Assembly (NCBI GenBank): GCA_009692155.1
Contig: SHZW01000008.1
Coordinates: forward strand, 27,819 to 91,818
DNA from: Nitrospiraceae bacterium
Lineage (GTDB): Bacteria > Nitrospirota > Nitrospiria > Nitrospirales > Nitrospiraceae
DNA length: 64,000 nt
Reading direction: 5' to 3'
Shown: positions 48,903 to 57,871 of the stretch, in pieces
Layout of the letters: every line of letters begins with the position of its first letter
How positions within the stretch are numbered: position 1 is the first letter of the stretch
Notes under the pieces: generated by a model
Told to the model about the DNA's origin: nothing
What the model saw: the letters and a program-made list of their open reading frames with translations, nothing else
Database searches by the model: none
Program-made: the position numbers and the translations under genes

Positions 48903-51900
48903 GTGACGGTGAGCAGCAAGATTAATCTCGGGAGCTTGCTCCATTTGAGGGCGAGCTTCCCCGAAAACGACTTGGCAGAAAAGTACTCCGGCGATGAGCC
49001 ACCGCTGCGTTCGGAGCTCTTCAGCGTCGATCAGATGGAGCAACACGGCAGGATCTTGGCCGGCCTGCACACGCTGAGTTTGGAACAGGCTCCAGACCAG
49101 CTTCTGGCCAGGCTGGCTGAGAATGAAGACGTCCTGATCGGAGTCCGCGACCTGTTGGCAGAGGCGGTGAAGGCAAACCGCCGGATTACGCCGGCAGGGG
49201 AATGGCTGCTCGATAACTTCTATCTCATTGAAGAGCAGATTCGCATGGCCAAGAGACACTTGCCAAAGAGGTACAGCCGGGAGCTGCCTCGCCTGCTGAA
49301 TGGCCCGTCGGCCGGGCTTCCGCGCATGTATGACATCGCGCTCGAAACGATCTCGCACGGCGATGGACGAGTCGATCCTGGAAGCCTCAGCAGTTTCGTC
49401 CTCGCCTATCAGACGATCACCGGCCTCACATTGGGCGAATTGTGGGCCATCCCTATCATGCTGCGCCTGGCGCTGATCGAGAATCTCCGGCGTGCTGCCA
49501 CGCGGATCGCCGCCCACAGGATCGACCGCAATCACGCCGACTACTGGGCGGATCAGATGATGGAGATTGCCGAAAAGGATCCGAAGAGTCTGATTCTGGT
49601 GATCGCGGACATGGCGCGGTCGAACCCGCCGATGGCGAGTGCGTTTGTGGCGGAGTTCGCGCGCCGGTTGCAGGGACAGAGCCCCGCCTTGGCATTGCCG
49701 CTCACCTGGATCGAGCAGCGGCTCTCCGAGTCCGGCCTGACGATTGAGCAGTCGGTGCAGTCGGAAAACCAACAGCAGGCCGTCGATCAGGTCTCCATCA
49801 GCAACAGCATCGGCAGTCTCCGATTTCTGGGCGCAATGGACTGGCGCACGTTCGTGGAGACCATGAGCGTGGTCGAGCGGACACTGCGTGAGGATCCCGC
49901 GGAAGTCTACGGCAAGATGGATTTTGCCACCCGTGATCGCTACCGTCACGTGGTAGAGAGGGTGGCGAGGAGCAGCCGGCTCTCGGAATGCGACGTGGCG
50001 CGCCACGCGATCCGTCTGGCGCAGCAGGGCGCGAGCGGGAACGGCGGCGACGATCGAGAGGCCCATGTTGGTTTCTACCTGATCGACAAGGGAGTGCCAC
50101 AGCTCGAACGAACGGCGGAGGTGCGCCGCTCCACAGCTGAGGCTCTTCAGAGAATGAGCGGCCGGTTTCCGTCGCTTCTCTATGTCGGCACGATCGTCTT
50201 GATGTCGGTGCTTTTCACCGGGGGCTTACTGGCACAGGCGTCTGCCGGGGATGTGGATGGTTGGCTACTCGCGCTGGTCGGTCTCCTGTCACTGCTCTGT
50301 ACAAGTCAGCTGGCGGTCGCGCTGGTGAACTGGCTTGCGACAGTGCTGGTCATGCCGCATGCGCTGCCGCGAATGGACTTCTCCAAAGGCATCCCCCCGG
50401 AATCGCATACGCTGGCCGTGGTTCCGATTATACTGACTAGCGTGCAACATATCGAGGATCTGATCGAGGCGCTCGAAGTCCGGTTCCTGGCCAATCGAGA
50501 CGACAACTTGGACTTCGGCCTGTTGAGTGATTTTCGAGACGCGCACGAGGAAATACTTCCGGAAGATGAGCCCCTGTTGCGGCTGGTCCAGAAGAGGATC
50601 GAAGAACTGAATGGAAAGTACCGGGATGCAAAACGCGATGCGTTCTTTCTGTTTCATCGCCCGCGCCGGTGGAATCCCGGGGAGCGGATCTGGATGGGAT
50701 ACGAACGGAAACGAGGAAAACTTGCGGAATTAAACCAGCTTCTGCGAGGCGGCTCACGGGATCGCTTCTCACTCATTGTCGGTGAGACGGCCGCGTTGTC
50801 GACCGTGAAGTACGTGCTCACCCTTGACACGGATACACAACTGCCGCGCGATGCGGCGCGGCAGTTCGTGGGAGCGATGGCGCATCCACTGAATCGTGCG
50901 CGGTACGACGAAGCCAAGCAGCGGGTCTCCGAGGGGTATGGCATCCTGCAGCCACGCGTCGCCGTGAGCCTGCCAGGGACGAACCGGTCGCGGTATGCGC
51001 GACTCAACGGGAGTGAGTCAGGCATTGACCCGTATACGCGCGCCGTCTCCGATGTGTACCAGGACCTGTTCGGTGAAGGCTCGTTCATCGGCAAGGGGAT
51101 ATATGAGGTGGATGCGTTCGAACGCGCACTCGCGGGTCGCTTCCCCGAGAACCGGATTCTCAGCCACGATCTTCTGGAAGGGTGCTACGCGCGGGCGGGG
51201 CTGCTGAGCGATGTGCAGTTGTACGAGGAGTATCCCTCTTGCTACAGCGTGGACGTGAGCCGGCGGCACCGCTGGATCCGTGGGGATTGGCAGCTTGCGG
51301 GGTGGCTCCTGCCGCGCGTTCCCGGTCCCGGCGCGCGTCGTCAGAAGAATCCGCTCTCTGCACTGTCCCGATGGAAGCTCTTTGACAACCTTCGGCGCAG
51401 TCTCGCGCCTTCGGCGTTGACCGTCCTGTTGCTGCTGGGCTGGACGGTCTTGTCACCGTTCTGGTTGTGGACCTTGGCGGTGATCGGAATCATCCTGATT
51501 CCTCCGTTGCTGGCCTCTATTCTGGATCTGTTTCAGAAGCCGGAGGATGTGTTGCTGAGGCAGCAGTTCGCCGCCGCGCTACGCTCGACTGGCCGGCGCA
51601 TCGTTCAGGCGGTGTTGACGGTCGTGTGCCTTCCCTACGAGGCGTTCTTCAGCTTGGATGCGATTATGCGCACGATCTGGCGGATGTTGCTTGCGCGTAC
51701 ACGACTGCTCGAATGGAGCCTGTCAAGCGACCCGGCTCGCGATCGCCGCACAGGCCTCGTCGCCTACTATCGGACGATGTGGATTGGGCCCGTTCTTGCC
51801 GTTGCCGCGGTGATGTATCTGACGCGGTCTGATCCGGGCGCGTTAGACGTGGCGATGCCCATCCTGGGCCTCTGGTGTGCCTCCCCCGCGATCGCGTGGT

Positions 51901-54900
51901 GGATCAGCCGGCCACGCACTCGGCGCAAAGCAAATCTGACGGCCGACCAGACCATCTTTCTCCGGAAGGTTGCCCGAAAGACCTGGGCGTTCTTCGAGAA
52001 GTTCGTCGGTTCGGACGATCACTGGCTGCCGCCTGATAACTATCAGGAACATCCCGTTGCGACGGTTGCGCACCGCACGTCGCCGACCAATATGGGACTG
52101 GCGCTGCTCGCGAATTTGTCCGCGTACGACTTCGGCTACATTTCGGCCGGACAACTCATCGAACGCACGGCGAATGCGCTCCACACGATGGAAGAATTGG
52201 AACGGTACCGGGGCCACTTCTACAATTGGTACGACACGCAGTCTCTGAAACCGCTGCTGCCGACCTACGTGTCGACGGTGGACAGCGGGAACCTTGCGGG
52301 CCATCTGCTGACATTGCGGCCGGGTCTGCTCGCACTCCCCGATCAGAAGATCCTGGGGTTGCGATTCTTTGACGGGCTCAGCGACACATTCAGGGTCCTC
52401 GAGGATGCTGCAGGGGAGGCCACTCCGGCCCAACTCGCTCAATTTCAGATGCATCTGGATGCTGCACGTAATGCACCGCCAACCGCGCTCACGACGGCGC
52501 GGCTCTGTCTTGACCAGCTGGCGACGACTGCCGAGGAGGTGCACGCCAGCTTGAAGGCTGCCCCCGAGAGCCAGGCGACCTGGTGGGCGGGCGCACTCGC
52601 CCGGCAATGCCGGGACGCCCTTGATGACCTGATGCTGCTCGCTCCGTGGGCATTGCTGTCGGCCTCACAGAATAGGCTCAGCGAATTTGACAATCTCGAC
52701 GAGATCCCCACGCTGCGCGAATTGGCACGACTTGACGTGGTGTGTTCGCCGGCAATCGAACATCGGTTGGGCTCAGAGGCGATGGAGGAGCGCGCGTGGG
52801 TTGATGGCCTTCAACGGTTCATTGCGAAGGCAAGCCAGCGCGCCAGAGACAGGATCGCGGCCGTCGAAGGACTTGCACGTCAAGCCAGTCGCCTCGCCAG
52901 CATCGAATATGATTTCCTGTTCGACAAGGGCTGTCATCTGCTGGCTATCGGTTACAACGTTGGCGAGCGCCGGCGGGACTCGAGTTACTACGATCTGCTG
53001 GCTTCGGAAGCAAGATTGTGCAGTTTCGTGGCGATTGCGCAGGGACAACTGCCGCAGGAGAGCTGGTTTGCTCTCGGGCGTCTCCTCACGACCGCCGGTG
53101 GCGGGCCGGTACTCATCTCGTGGAGCGGGTCGATGTTCGAGTACCTCATGCCGCTGTTGGTGATGCCGACCTACGACAACACACTGCTCGACCAGACCTG
53201 CAAGGCGGCGGTGGAGAGGCAGCTCGAGTATGGGAAGCAGCGCGGCGTCCCGTGGGGCATGTCGGAATCCGGCTACAACATGATCGACGTTCATCTCAAC
53301 TACCAATACCGCGCATTTGGCGTGCCCGGCCTTGGACTCAAACGTGGGCTTGCCGATGATGTGGTCATTGCACCGTATGCCTCGGCGCTCGCACTGATGG
53401 TGGCGCCCGAGGAGGCATGTCTGAATCTGCAGCGACTCGCGGCTGAAGGGGTTGAAGGACAATTTGGATTCTATGAAGCCATCGACTATACGCCTTCCCG
53501 TCTCCCGCGCGGGCAATCGAGTGCGGTGGTTCGGTCTTATATGACCCATCACGAGGGCATGAGCCTCCTGTCTCTGGCCTATCTGCTCCTGGACCGTCCG
53601 ATGCAGAAGCGATTCGAGTCGGATCCGTTGTTCCAGGCGACCACGCTGTTGCTCCAGGAGCGGATTCCAAAGGCCACGGCATTCTATTCGCGTACTGCCG
53701 AGCTGTCCGACGTCCGGACGACTGCCAGTGGATGGGAGACGCTGGTGCGCCGGTACAGCAGCCCTCACACGCCGATTCCGGAAGTGCAGTTGTTGTCGAA
53801 CGGCCGATACCACGTGATGATCACAAACGCGGGCGGCGGGTACAGTCGTTGGAAGGACCTCGCCGTCACACGCTGGCGCGAAGACAGTACCCGCGACAAC
53901 TGGGGCACGTTCTGTTACATCCGCGACGTGACGAGCGGGGAGTTCTGGTCAACTGCCTATCAGCCGACGCTAACGCCGCCGGAGAACTACGAAGTCATCT
54001 TTTCTGAGGGACGGGCTGAGTTTCGCCGCCGCGACCACGAGATCGAGACGTATACCGAGATCGTGGTGTCGCCGGAAGATGACATCGAACTGCGTCGAAT
54101 CCGCATCACCAATGGCTCTCGGACCAGCCGAACGATCGACATCACGAGTTACGCGGAAGTCGTACTCGCATCGTCCGCCTCGGACGCGTTGCATCCGGCG
54201 TTCAGCAATCTCTTTGTCCAGACCGAGATCGTCCCCCAGCGGCAAGCGATTCTGTGCACACGCCGCCCTCGCTCCCTCGACGAGCAGGTGCCATGGATGT
54301 GTCACCTCATGGTCGTGCATGGAGCGGACATCGGAACGATGTCCTATGAGACGGACCGCATGCAGTTCATCGGCCGCGGCCGCACCGTTGCCGATCCCCA
54401 AGCAATGAGCGATTCCGCGGCGCTCTCGGGCAGCGAGGGCTCCGTGCTCGATCCGATTGTCGCCATCCGGTGTCAGATCACACTCAATCCGGAAGAATCG
54501 GCCACGATTAATATGGTGTCCGGCATCGGTGAAACTCGCGACGTCTGCCTGGGCCTGGTCGAGAAATACCAGGATCGACGTCTCGCGGATCGCGTCTTCG
54601 ATCTGGCGTGGACCCATAGCCAGGTCGTCCTGCGGCAGCTCAATGCCACCGGGGCCGACGCGCAACTCTATGGCCACCTGGCCAGCTCTGTCCTCTACGC
54701 CAATTCCTCCATGCGCGCCGACCCCAGCGTCCTCGTCAAGAACCAACGCGGGCAATCCGGGCTCTGGGGCTACGCGATTTCCGGCGATTTGCCGATCGTG
54801 CTGCTGCAGATTGGAGATCCGGCCAATATCGATCTGGTGCGCCAGCTCGTACAGGCCCACGCGTATTGGCGCTTAAAGGGGTTGGCCGTGGACCTGGTGA

Positions 54901-57620
54901 TCTGGAACGAAGATCACGCCGGTTACCGGCAACTACTCCACGACCAAATCATGGGGTTGATTGCCGCAGGCCTCGAAGTGCATGTGATGGATCGACCGGG
55001 CGGAATCTTCGTGCGTCCTGCGGACCAGATATCGAACGAGGACCGCATGCTGCTGCAATCGGTCGCCCGTGTCATTCTCACCGACAGTCGGGGATCGCTG
55101 GCGGACCAGATCACCCGTCGCGGCCATGTGGAGGTCACCGTGCCGCGCCTGACGCCAACCCGAACCCGCCTCGACGAACCCTCGCCATCCGCCGCGTTGC
55201 CGCGTCACGATCTCGCCTTTTTCAACGGGCTGGGAGGATTCACGCCGGATGGGCGCGAGTATGTCATCACGACCGCGCATGGGCACGTGACGCCGGCACC
55301 GTGGGTGAATGTCCTGGCGAATCCGCACTTTGGAACCGTCGTCTCGGAGAGCGGCCAGGCCTATACCTGGAGCGAGAACGCCCACGAATTCCGCCTCACT
55401 CCGTGGCACAACGACCCGGTGAGCGATGCGAGCGGAGAAGCCTTGTATCTCCGTGACGAAGAGAGAGGCCACTTCTGGTCTCCCACGCCGCTACCCAGCC
55501 GCGGGGCGACGCCGTACGCCAGCCGGCACGGCTTCGGCTATAGCGTCTTCGAGCATACGGAGCGCGGCATCCGCTCGGAGCTGTGGGTCTACGTGGCCCT
55601 AAATGCACCGATTAAGTTCATGGTGCTCAAGGTGCGGAACGAGTCAGGCCGATCGCGGAAGCTGTCCGCGACGGGTTACGTGGAATGGGTGCTGGGAGAT
55701 CTGCGGCCAAAATCGGCGATGCACGTCGTGACCGAATTGGACCCCAAGAGCGGTGCCCTCTTCGCGCGAAATCCCTATAACACGGAGTTCGCCGGGCGGA
55801 TTGCCTTCTTCGACGTGGACGAGACGACTCGGACCATCAGTGGCGACCGGACTGAATTTATTGGTCGCAACGGCACGCTTCGCAGTCCGGTCGCGATGAC
55901 TCGGTCGCGGCTGTCTGGGAAAGTGGGGGCCGGTCTCGATCCCTGCGCCGCGATCCACGTTCCATTCGAACTGGCCGCCGGGCAAGAGCGCGAGATCATC
56001 TTCAGGCTCGGCGTCGGGCGAGACGCGAATGACGCGGGAAACCTGGTCCATCGCTTCCGAGGCTATGTTGCCGCGCGCGGTGCGCTCGAAGCGGTGTGGC
56101 AGTACTGGAAGCACCGGCTTGGTGCTGTGCATGTGGACACGCCCGACCAGTCACTCAACGTGCTGACGAACGGCTGGCTCTTATACCAAACGCTCGCGTG
56201 CCGTCTGTGGGCGCGGAGCGGATACTATCAATCGGGGGGCGCCTTCGGTTTCCGCGATCAACTTCAAGATTCGATGGCGCTCATCCACACCGAGCCGCAT
56301 CTTGTGCGCGAGCACCTCCTTCTCTGCGCAGCCCGACAGTTTCAGGAAGGCGATGTCCAGCACTGGTGGCATCCCCCTTCAGGCCGGGGCGTGCGTACGC
56401 GCTGTTCGGATGATTACCTCTGGCTGCCCCTGGCGACATGCCGCTACGTGCTGAGCACAGGGGACAGCGGGGTCTTGGATGAACCCATCCACTTCGTCGA
56501 AGGCCGCCCAGTCAATACGGAGGAGGACTCGTATTACGATCTACCGGGCCGGTCTGAAAAAAAGGCCAGTTTGTACGACCACTGTGTGCGAGCCATTCTG
56601 AGAGGCCTCACACGTGGGAAGCACGGCCTCCCGCTCATCGGCTCCGGTGACTGGAACGACGGCATGAACATGGTCGGCGAACACGGCCAGGGCGAAAGCG
56701 TCTGGTTGGGATTTTTCCTGTATGAAGTCCTCATGCGGTTCACTGAGATGGCACGCCTGCGTGGTGACCTGTCCTTCGCTGAACGTTGCCAGAGGGAGGC
56801 GGCTGACGTGCGCCGGAATATCGAGCAGCATGGCTGGGATGAAGGGTGGTATCTCCGTGCCTACTTTGATGATGGCTCGCCACTTGGGTCGGCGAGTAAT
56901 CCCGAAAGCCAGATCGATTCGATTGCGCAAAGCTGGTCTGTTCTCTCCGGGGCGGGGGATGCCACGCGTTCGCGCATGGCCATGGACGCGGTGGATCAGC
57001 GCCTGGTTCGCCGGGACCATGCACTGATCCAACTGTTGGATCCGCCGTTCGACAAGTCAAATTTGAATCCTGGCTATATCAAAGGGTACGTCCCGGGGGT
57101 GAGAGAGAATGGGGGGCAGTATACGCAGGCGGCGATCTGGGCGGCGATGGCGTTCGCCGCATTGGGAGACAGACGGCGCGCGTGGGAACTGTTAGCCATG
57201 ATCAACCCGGTGAGTCATGCGCGATCTCCGGAGGGGATCGCGACCTACAAAGTAGAACCGTACGTTGTCGCAGCCGATGTCTACGCGCTCTCGCCGCACA
57301 CCGGCCGCGGTGGATGGACGTGGTACACGGGCTCGGCAGGCTGGATGTACCGGCTTATCGTAGAATCACTCCTTGGGCTGAGGCTGGAAGTAGACAAGCT
57401 ACGCTTTGCTCCGTGCCTCCCTGCGGATTGGAAGGGGTTCACGTTGTACTACCGATACCGAGAAACTCTCTACCATATCACCGTCTTACAAGTCAGCGCC
57501 GGGAACGGCGAGATGAGCGTGACTGTGGATGGCGTTGAGCGACACGACAAGGCTATTCCCCTTGTTGACGACCGTCAGGAACACTCGGTCGAGGTGAAAA
57601 TACAGGCCGCAGGCAGTTAA
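48903..57620 (+). CDS. ndvB: Cyclic beta-1,2-glucan synthase (NdvB/ChvB type), 2905 aa
   Basis: A giant inner-membrane enzyme that builds, sizes and cyclises beta-1,2-glucan from UDP-glucose; such glucans act in the periplasm in osmotic adaptation and host contact. GTG 48903 has AAGGAG nine bases upstream. In order: a soluble N-terminal region (1-420), membrane segments (about 430-490), a GT84 glycosyltransferase domain with VLTLDTDTQLPRDAARQFVG near 640 and GKGIYEVDAFERALAGRFPE, RRHRWIRGDWQLAGWLLP near 795, further membrane segments (about 845-1000), a glucoamylase-like domain (GYNVGERRRDSSYYDLLASE near 1345; GYNMIDVHLNYQYRAFGVPG), carbohydrate-binding regions, and a C-terminal GH94 phosphorylase domain with the catalytic Asp in GSGDWNDGMNMVGEHGQ near 2580. 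Length matches ChvB (about 2830). No glucan exporter (NdvA) is nearby. Confidence 0.92.
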   Translation: MTVSSKINLGSLLHLRASFPENDLAEKYSGDEPPLRSELFSVDQMEQHGRILAGLHTLSLEQAPDQLLARLAENEDVLIGVRDLLAEAVKANRRITPAGEWLLDNFYLIEEQIRMAKRHLPKRYSRELPRLLNGPSAGLPRMYDIALETISHGDGRVDPGSLSSFVLAYQTITGLTLGELWAIPIMLRLALIENLRRAATRIAAHRIDRNHADYWADQMMEIAEKDPKSLILVIADMARSNPPMASAFVAEFARRLQGQSPALALPLTWIEQRLSESGLTIEQSVQSENQQQAVDQVSISNSIGSLRFLGAMDWRTFVETMSVVERTLREDPAEVYGKMDFATRDRYRHVVERVARSSRLSECDVARHAIRLAQQGASGNGGDDREAHVGFYLIDKGVPQLERTAEVRRSTAEALQRMSGRFPSLLYVGTIVLMSVLFTGGLLAQASAGDVDGWLLALVGLLSLLCTSQLAVALVNWLATVLVMPHALPRMDFSKGIPPESHTLAVVPIILTSVQHIEDLIEALEVRFLANRDDNLDFGLLSDFRDAHEEILPEDEPLLRLVQKRIEELNGKYRDAKRDAFFLFHRPRRWNPGERIWMGYERKRGKLAELNQLLRGGSRDRFSLIVGETAALSTVKYVLTLDTDTQLPRDAARQFVGAMAHPLNRARYDEAKQRVSEGYGILQPRVAVSLPGTNRSRYARLNGSESGIDPYTRAVSDVYQDLFGEGSFIGKGIYEVDAFERALAGRFPENRILSHDLLEGCYARAGLLSDVQLYEEYPSCYSVDVSRRHRWIRGDWQLAGWLLPRVPGPGARRQKNPLSALSRWKLFDNLRRSLAPSALTVLLLLGWTVLSPFWLWTLAVIGIILIPPLLASILDLFQKPEDVLLRQQFAAALRSTGRRIVQAVLTVVCLPYEAFFSLDAIMRTIWRMLLARTRLLEWSLSSDPARDRRTGLVAYYRTMWIGPVLAVAAVMYLTRSDPGALDVAMPILGLWCASPAIAWWISRPRTRRKANLTADQTIFLRKVARKTWAFFEKFVGSDDHWLPPDNYQEHPVATVAHRTSPTNMGLALLANLSAYDFGYISAGQLIERTANALHTMEELERYRGHFYNWYDTQSLKPLLPTYVSTVDSGNLAGHLLTLRPGLLALPDQKILGLRFFDGLSDTFRVLEDAAGEATPAQLAQFQMHLDAARNAPPTALTTARLCLDQLATTAEEVHASLKAAPESQATWWAGALARQCRDALDDLMLLAPWALLSASQNRLSEFDNLDEIPTLRELARLDVVCSPAIEHRLGSEAMEERAWVDGLQRFIAKASQRARDRIAAVEGLARQASRLASIEYDFLFDKGCHLLAIGYNVGERRRDSSYYDLLASEARLCSFVAIAQGQLPQESWFALGRLLTTAGGGPVLISWSGSMFEYLMPLLVMPTYDNTLLDQTCKAAVERQLEYGKQRGVPWGMSESGYNMIDVHLNYQYRAFGVPGLGLKRGLADDVVIAPYASALALMVAPEEACLNLQRLAAEGVEGQFGFYEAIDYTPSRLPRGQSSAVVRSYMTHHEGMSLLSLAYLLLDRPMQKRFESDPLFQATTLLLQERIPKATAFYSRTAELSDVRTTASGWETLVRRYSSPHTPIPEVQLLSNGRYHVMITNAGGGYSRWKDLAVTRWREDSTRDNWGTFCYIRDVTSGEFWSTAYQPTLTPPENYEVIFSEGRAEFRRRDHEIETYTEIVVSPEDDIELRRIRITNGSRTSRTIDITSYAEVVLASSASDALHPAFSNLFVQTEIVPQRQAILCTRRPRSLDEQVPWMCHLMVVHGADIGTMSYETDRMQFIGRGRTVADPQAMSDSAALSGSEGSVLDPIVAIRCQITLNPEESATINMVSGIGETRDVCLGLVEKYQDRRLADRVFDLAWTHSQVVLRQLNATGADAQLYGHLASSVLYANSSMRADPSVLVKNQRGQSGLWGYAISGDLPIVLLQIGDPANIDLVRQLVQAHAYWRLKGLAVDLVIWNEDHAGYRQLLHDQIMGLIAAGLEVHVMDRPGGIFVRPADQISNEDRMLLQSVARVILTDSRGSLADQITRRGHVEVTVPRLTPTRTRLDEPSPSAALPRHDLAFFNGLGGFTPDGREYVITTAHGHVTPAPWVNVLANPHFGTVVSESGQAYTWSENAHEFRLTPWHNDPVSDASGEALYLRDEERGHFWSPTPLPSRGATPYASRHGFGYSVFEHTERGIRSELWVYVALNAPIKFMVLKVRNESGRSRKLSATGYVEWVLGDLRPKSAMHVVTELDPKSGALFARNPYNTEFAGRIAFFDVDETTRTISGDRTEFIGRNGTLRSPVAMTRSRLSGKVGAGLDPCAAIHVPFELAAGQEREIIFRLGVGRDANDAGNLVHRFRGYVAARGALEAVWQYWKHRLGAVHVDTPDQSLNVLTNGWLLYQTLACRLWARSGYYQSGGAFGFRDQLQDSMALIHTEPHLVREHLLLCAARQFQEGDVQHWWHPPSGRGVRTRCSDDYLWLPLATCRYVLSTGDSGVLDEPIHFVEGRPVNTEEDSYYDLPGRSEKKASLYDHCVRAILRGLTRGKHGLPLIGSGDWNDGMNMVGEHGQGESVWLGFFLYEVLMRFTEMARLRGDLSFAERCQREAADVRRNIEQHGWDEGWYLRAYFDDGSPLGSASNPESQIDSIAQSWSVLSGAGDATRSRMAMDAVDQRLVRRDHALIQLLDPPFDKSNLNPGYIKGYVPGVRENGGQYTQAAIWAAMAFAALGDRRRAWELLAMINPVSHARSPEGIATYKVEPYVVAADVYALSPHTGRGGWTWYTGSAGWMYRLIVESLLGLRLEVDKLRFAPCLPADWKGFTLYYRYRETLYHITVLQVSAGNGEMSVTVDGVERHDKAIPLVDDRQEHSVEVKIQAAGS

Positions 57621-57630
57621 CACAGAAGGA

Positions 57631-57823
57631 CACCCCAAAATTTCCTTCCGCATCCTGTTCGTTTTTCAATAGCTTCCGTAAGGATGGCGCAGCCTCTCGC
57701 AGGGGAGGTTGCGCCTGGGTTGCGGAGTTGCGGATAAGTGGCCTCATTTGTCTTGTCCTGTCCACCCACTCCATGTAAAATTCACGCGGTCTTACGAGGT
57801 TAGAGCGACGGTCTAAGGATTTC
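57631..57823 (+). repeat. 193 bp direct repeat R2, upstream of the first YfhO-type gene
   Basis: An indel-free copy of R1. It opens with CACCCCAA, as R1 does at the tRNA end, and its last bases merge into the 23 bp tRNA-His duplicate. Its segment GGTTAGAGCGACGGTCTAAG followed by the T-arm/acceptor copy looks like a tRNA-His relic lacking most of the anticodon arm. Confidence 0.85.
57753..57781 (+). promoter_or_regulatory. Sigma-70-type promoter in R2
   Basis: TTGTCC (57753-57758), a 17 bp spacer, TAAAAT (57776-57781), reading towards the YfhO-type gene at 57872 with a leader of about 85 bases. Confidence 0.6.
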
Positions 57824-57843
57824 GAAACCCGTCACTCACCCCA
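57821..57843 (+). other. attR-like site (copy of the tRNA-His 3' end)
   Basis: Exact 23 bp match to 48539-48561; the flanking bases differ on both sides (T before versus G; T after versus A). Confidence 0.75.
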
Positions 57844-57871
57844 TACCTTCTCGTTGAAGGAGGGTTGATTA

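Larger units (their letters stand above)
48539..57843. mobile_element. Probable genomic island integrated at tRNA-His (9.28 kb, no integrase seen)
   Basis: The last 23 bases of the tRNA-His gene, from TTCGAAACCCGTCACTCACC on, recur exactly at 57821-57843, 9282 bp downstream. This is the classic footprint of tyrosine-recombinase integration into a tRNA 3' end. The only gene inside is the giant glucan synthase; no integrase, excision or mobilisation gene is visible, so the island is immobile or was moved in trans. The accessory region may extend to about 63.8 kb. Confidence 0.7.

Noticed and set aside
48903..57620. Splitting the 2905 aa frame into several genes
   Set aside because: The frame is continuous, domains are in the order known for ChvB/NdvB, and total length agrees with that family.
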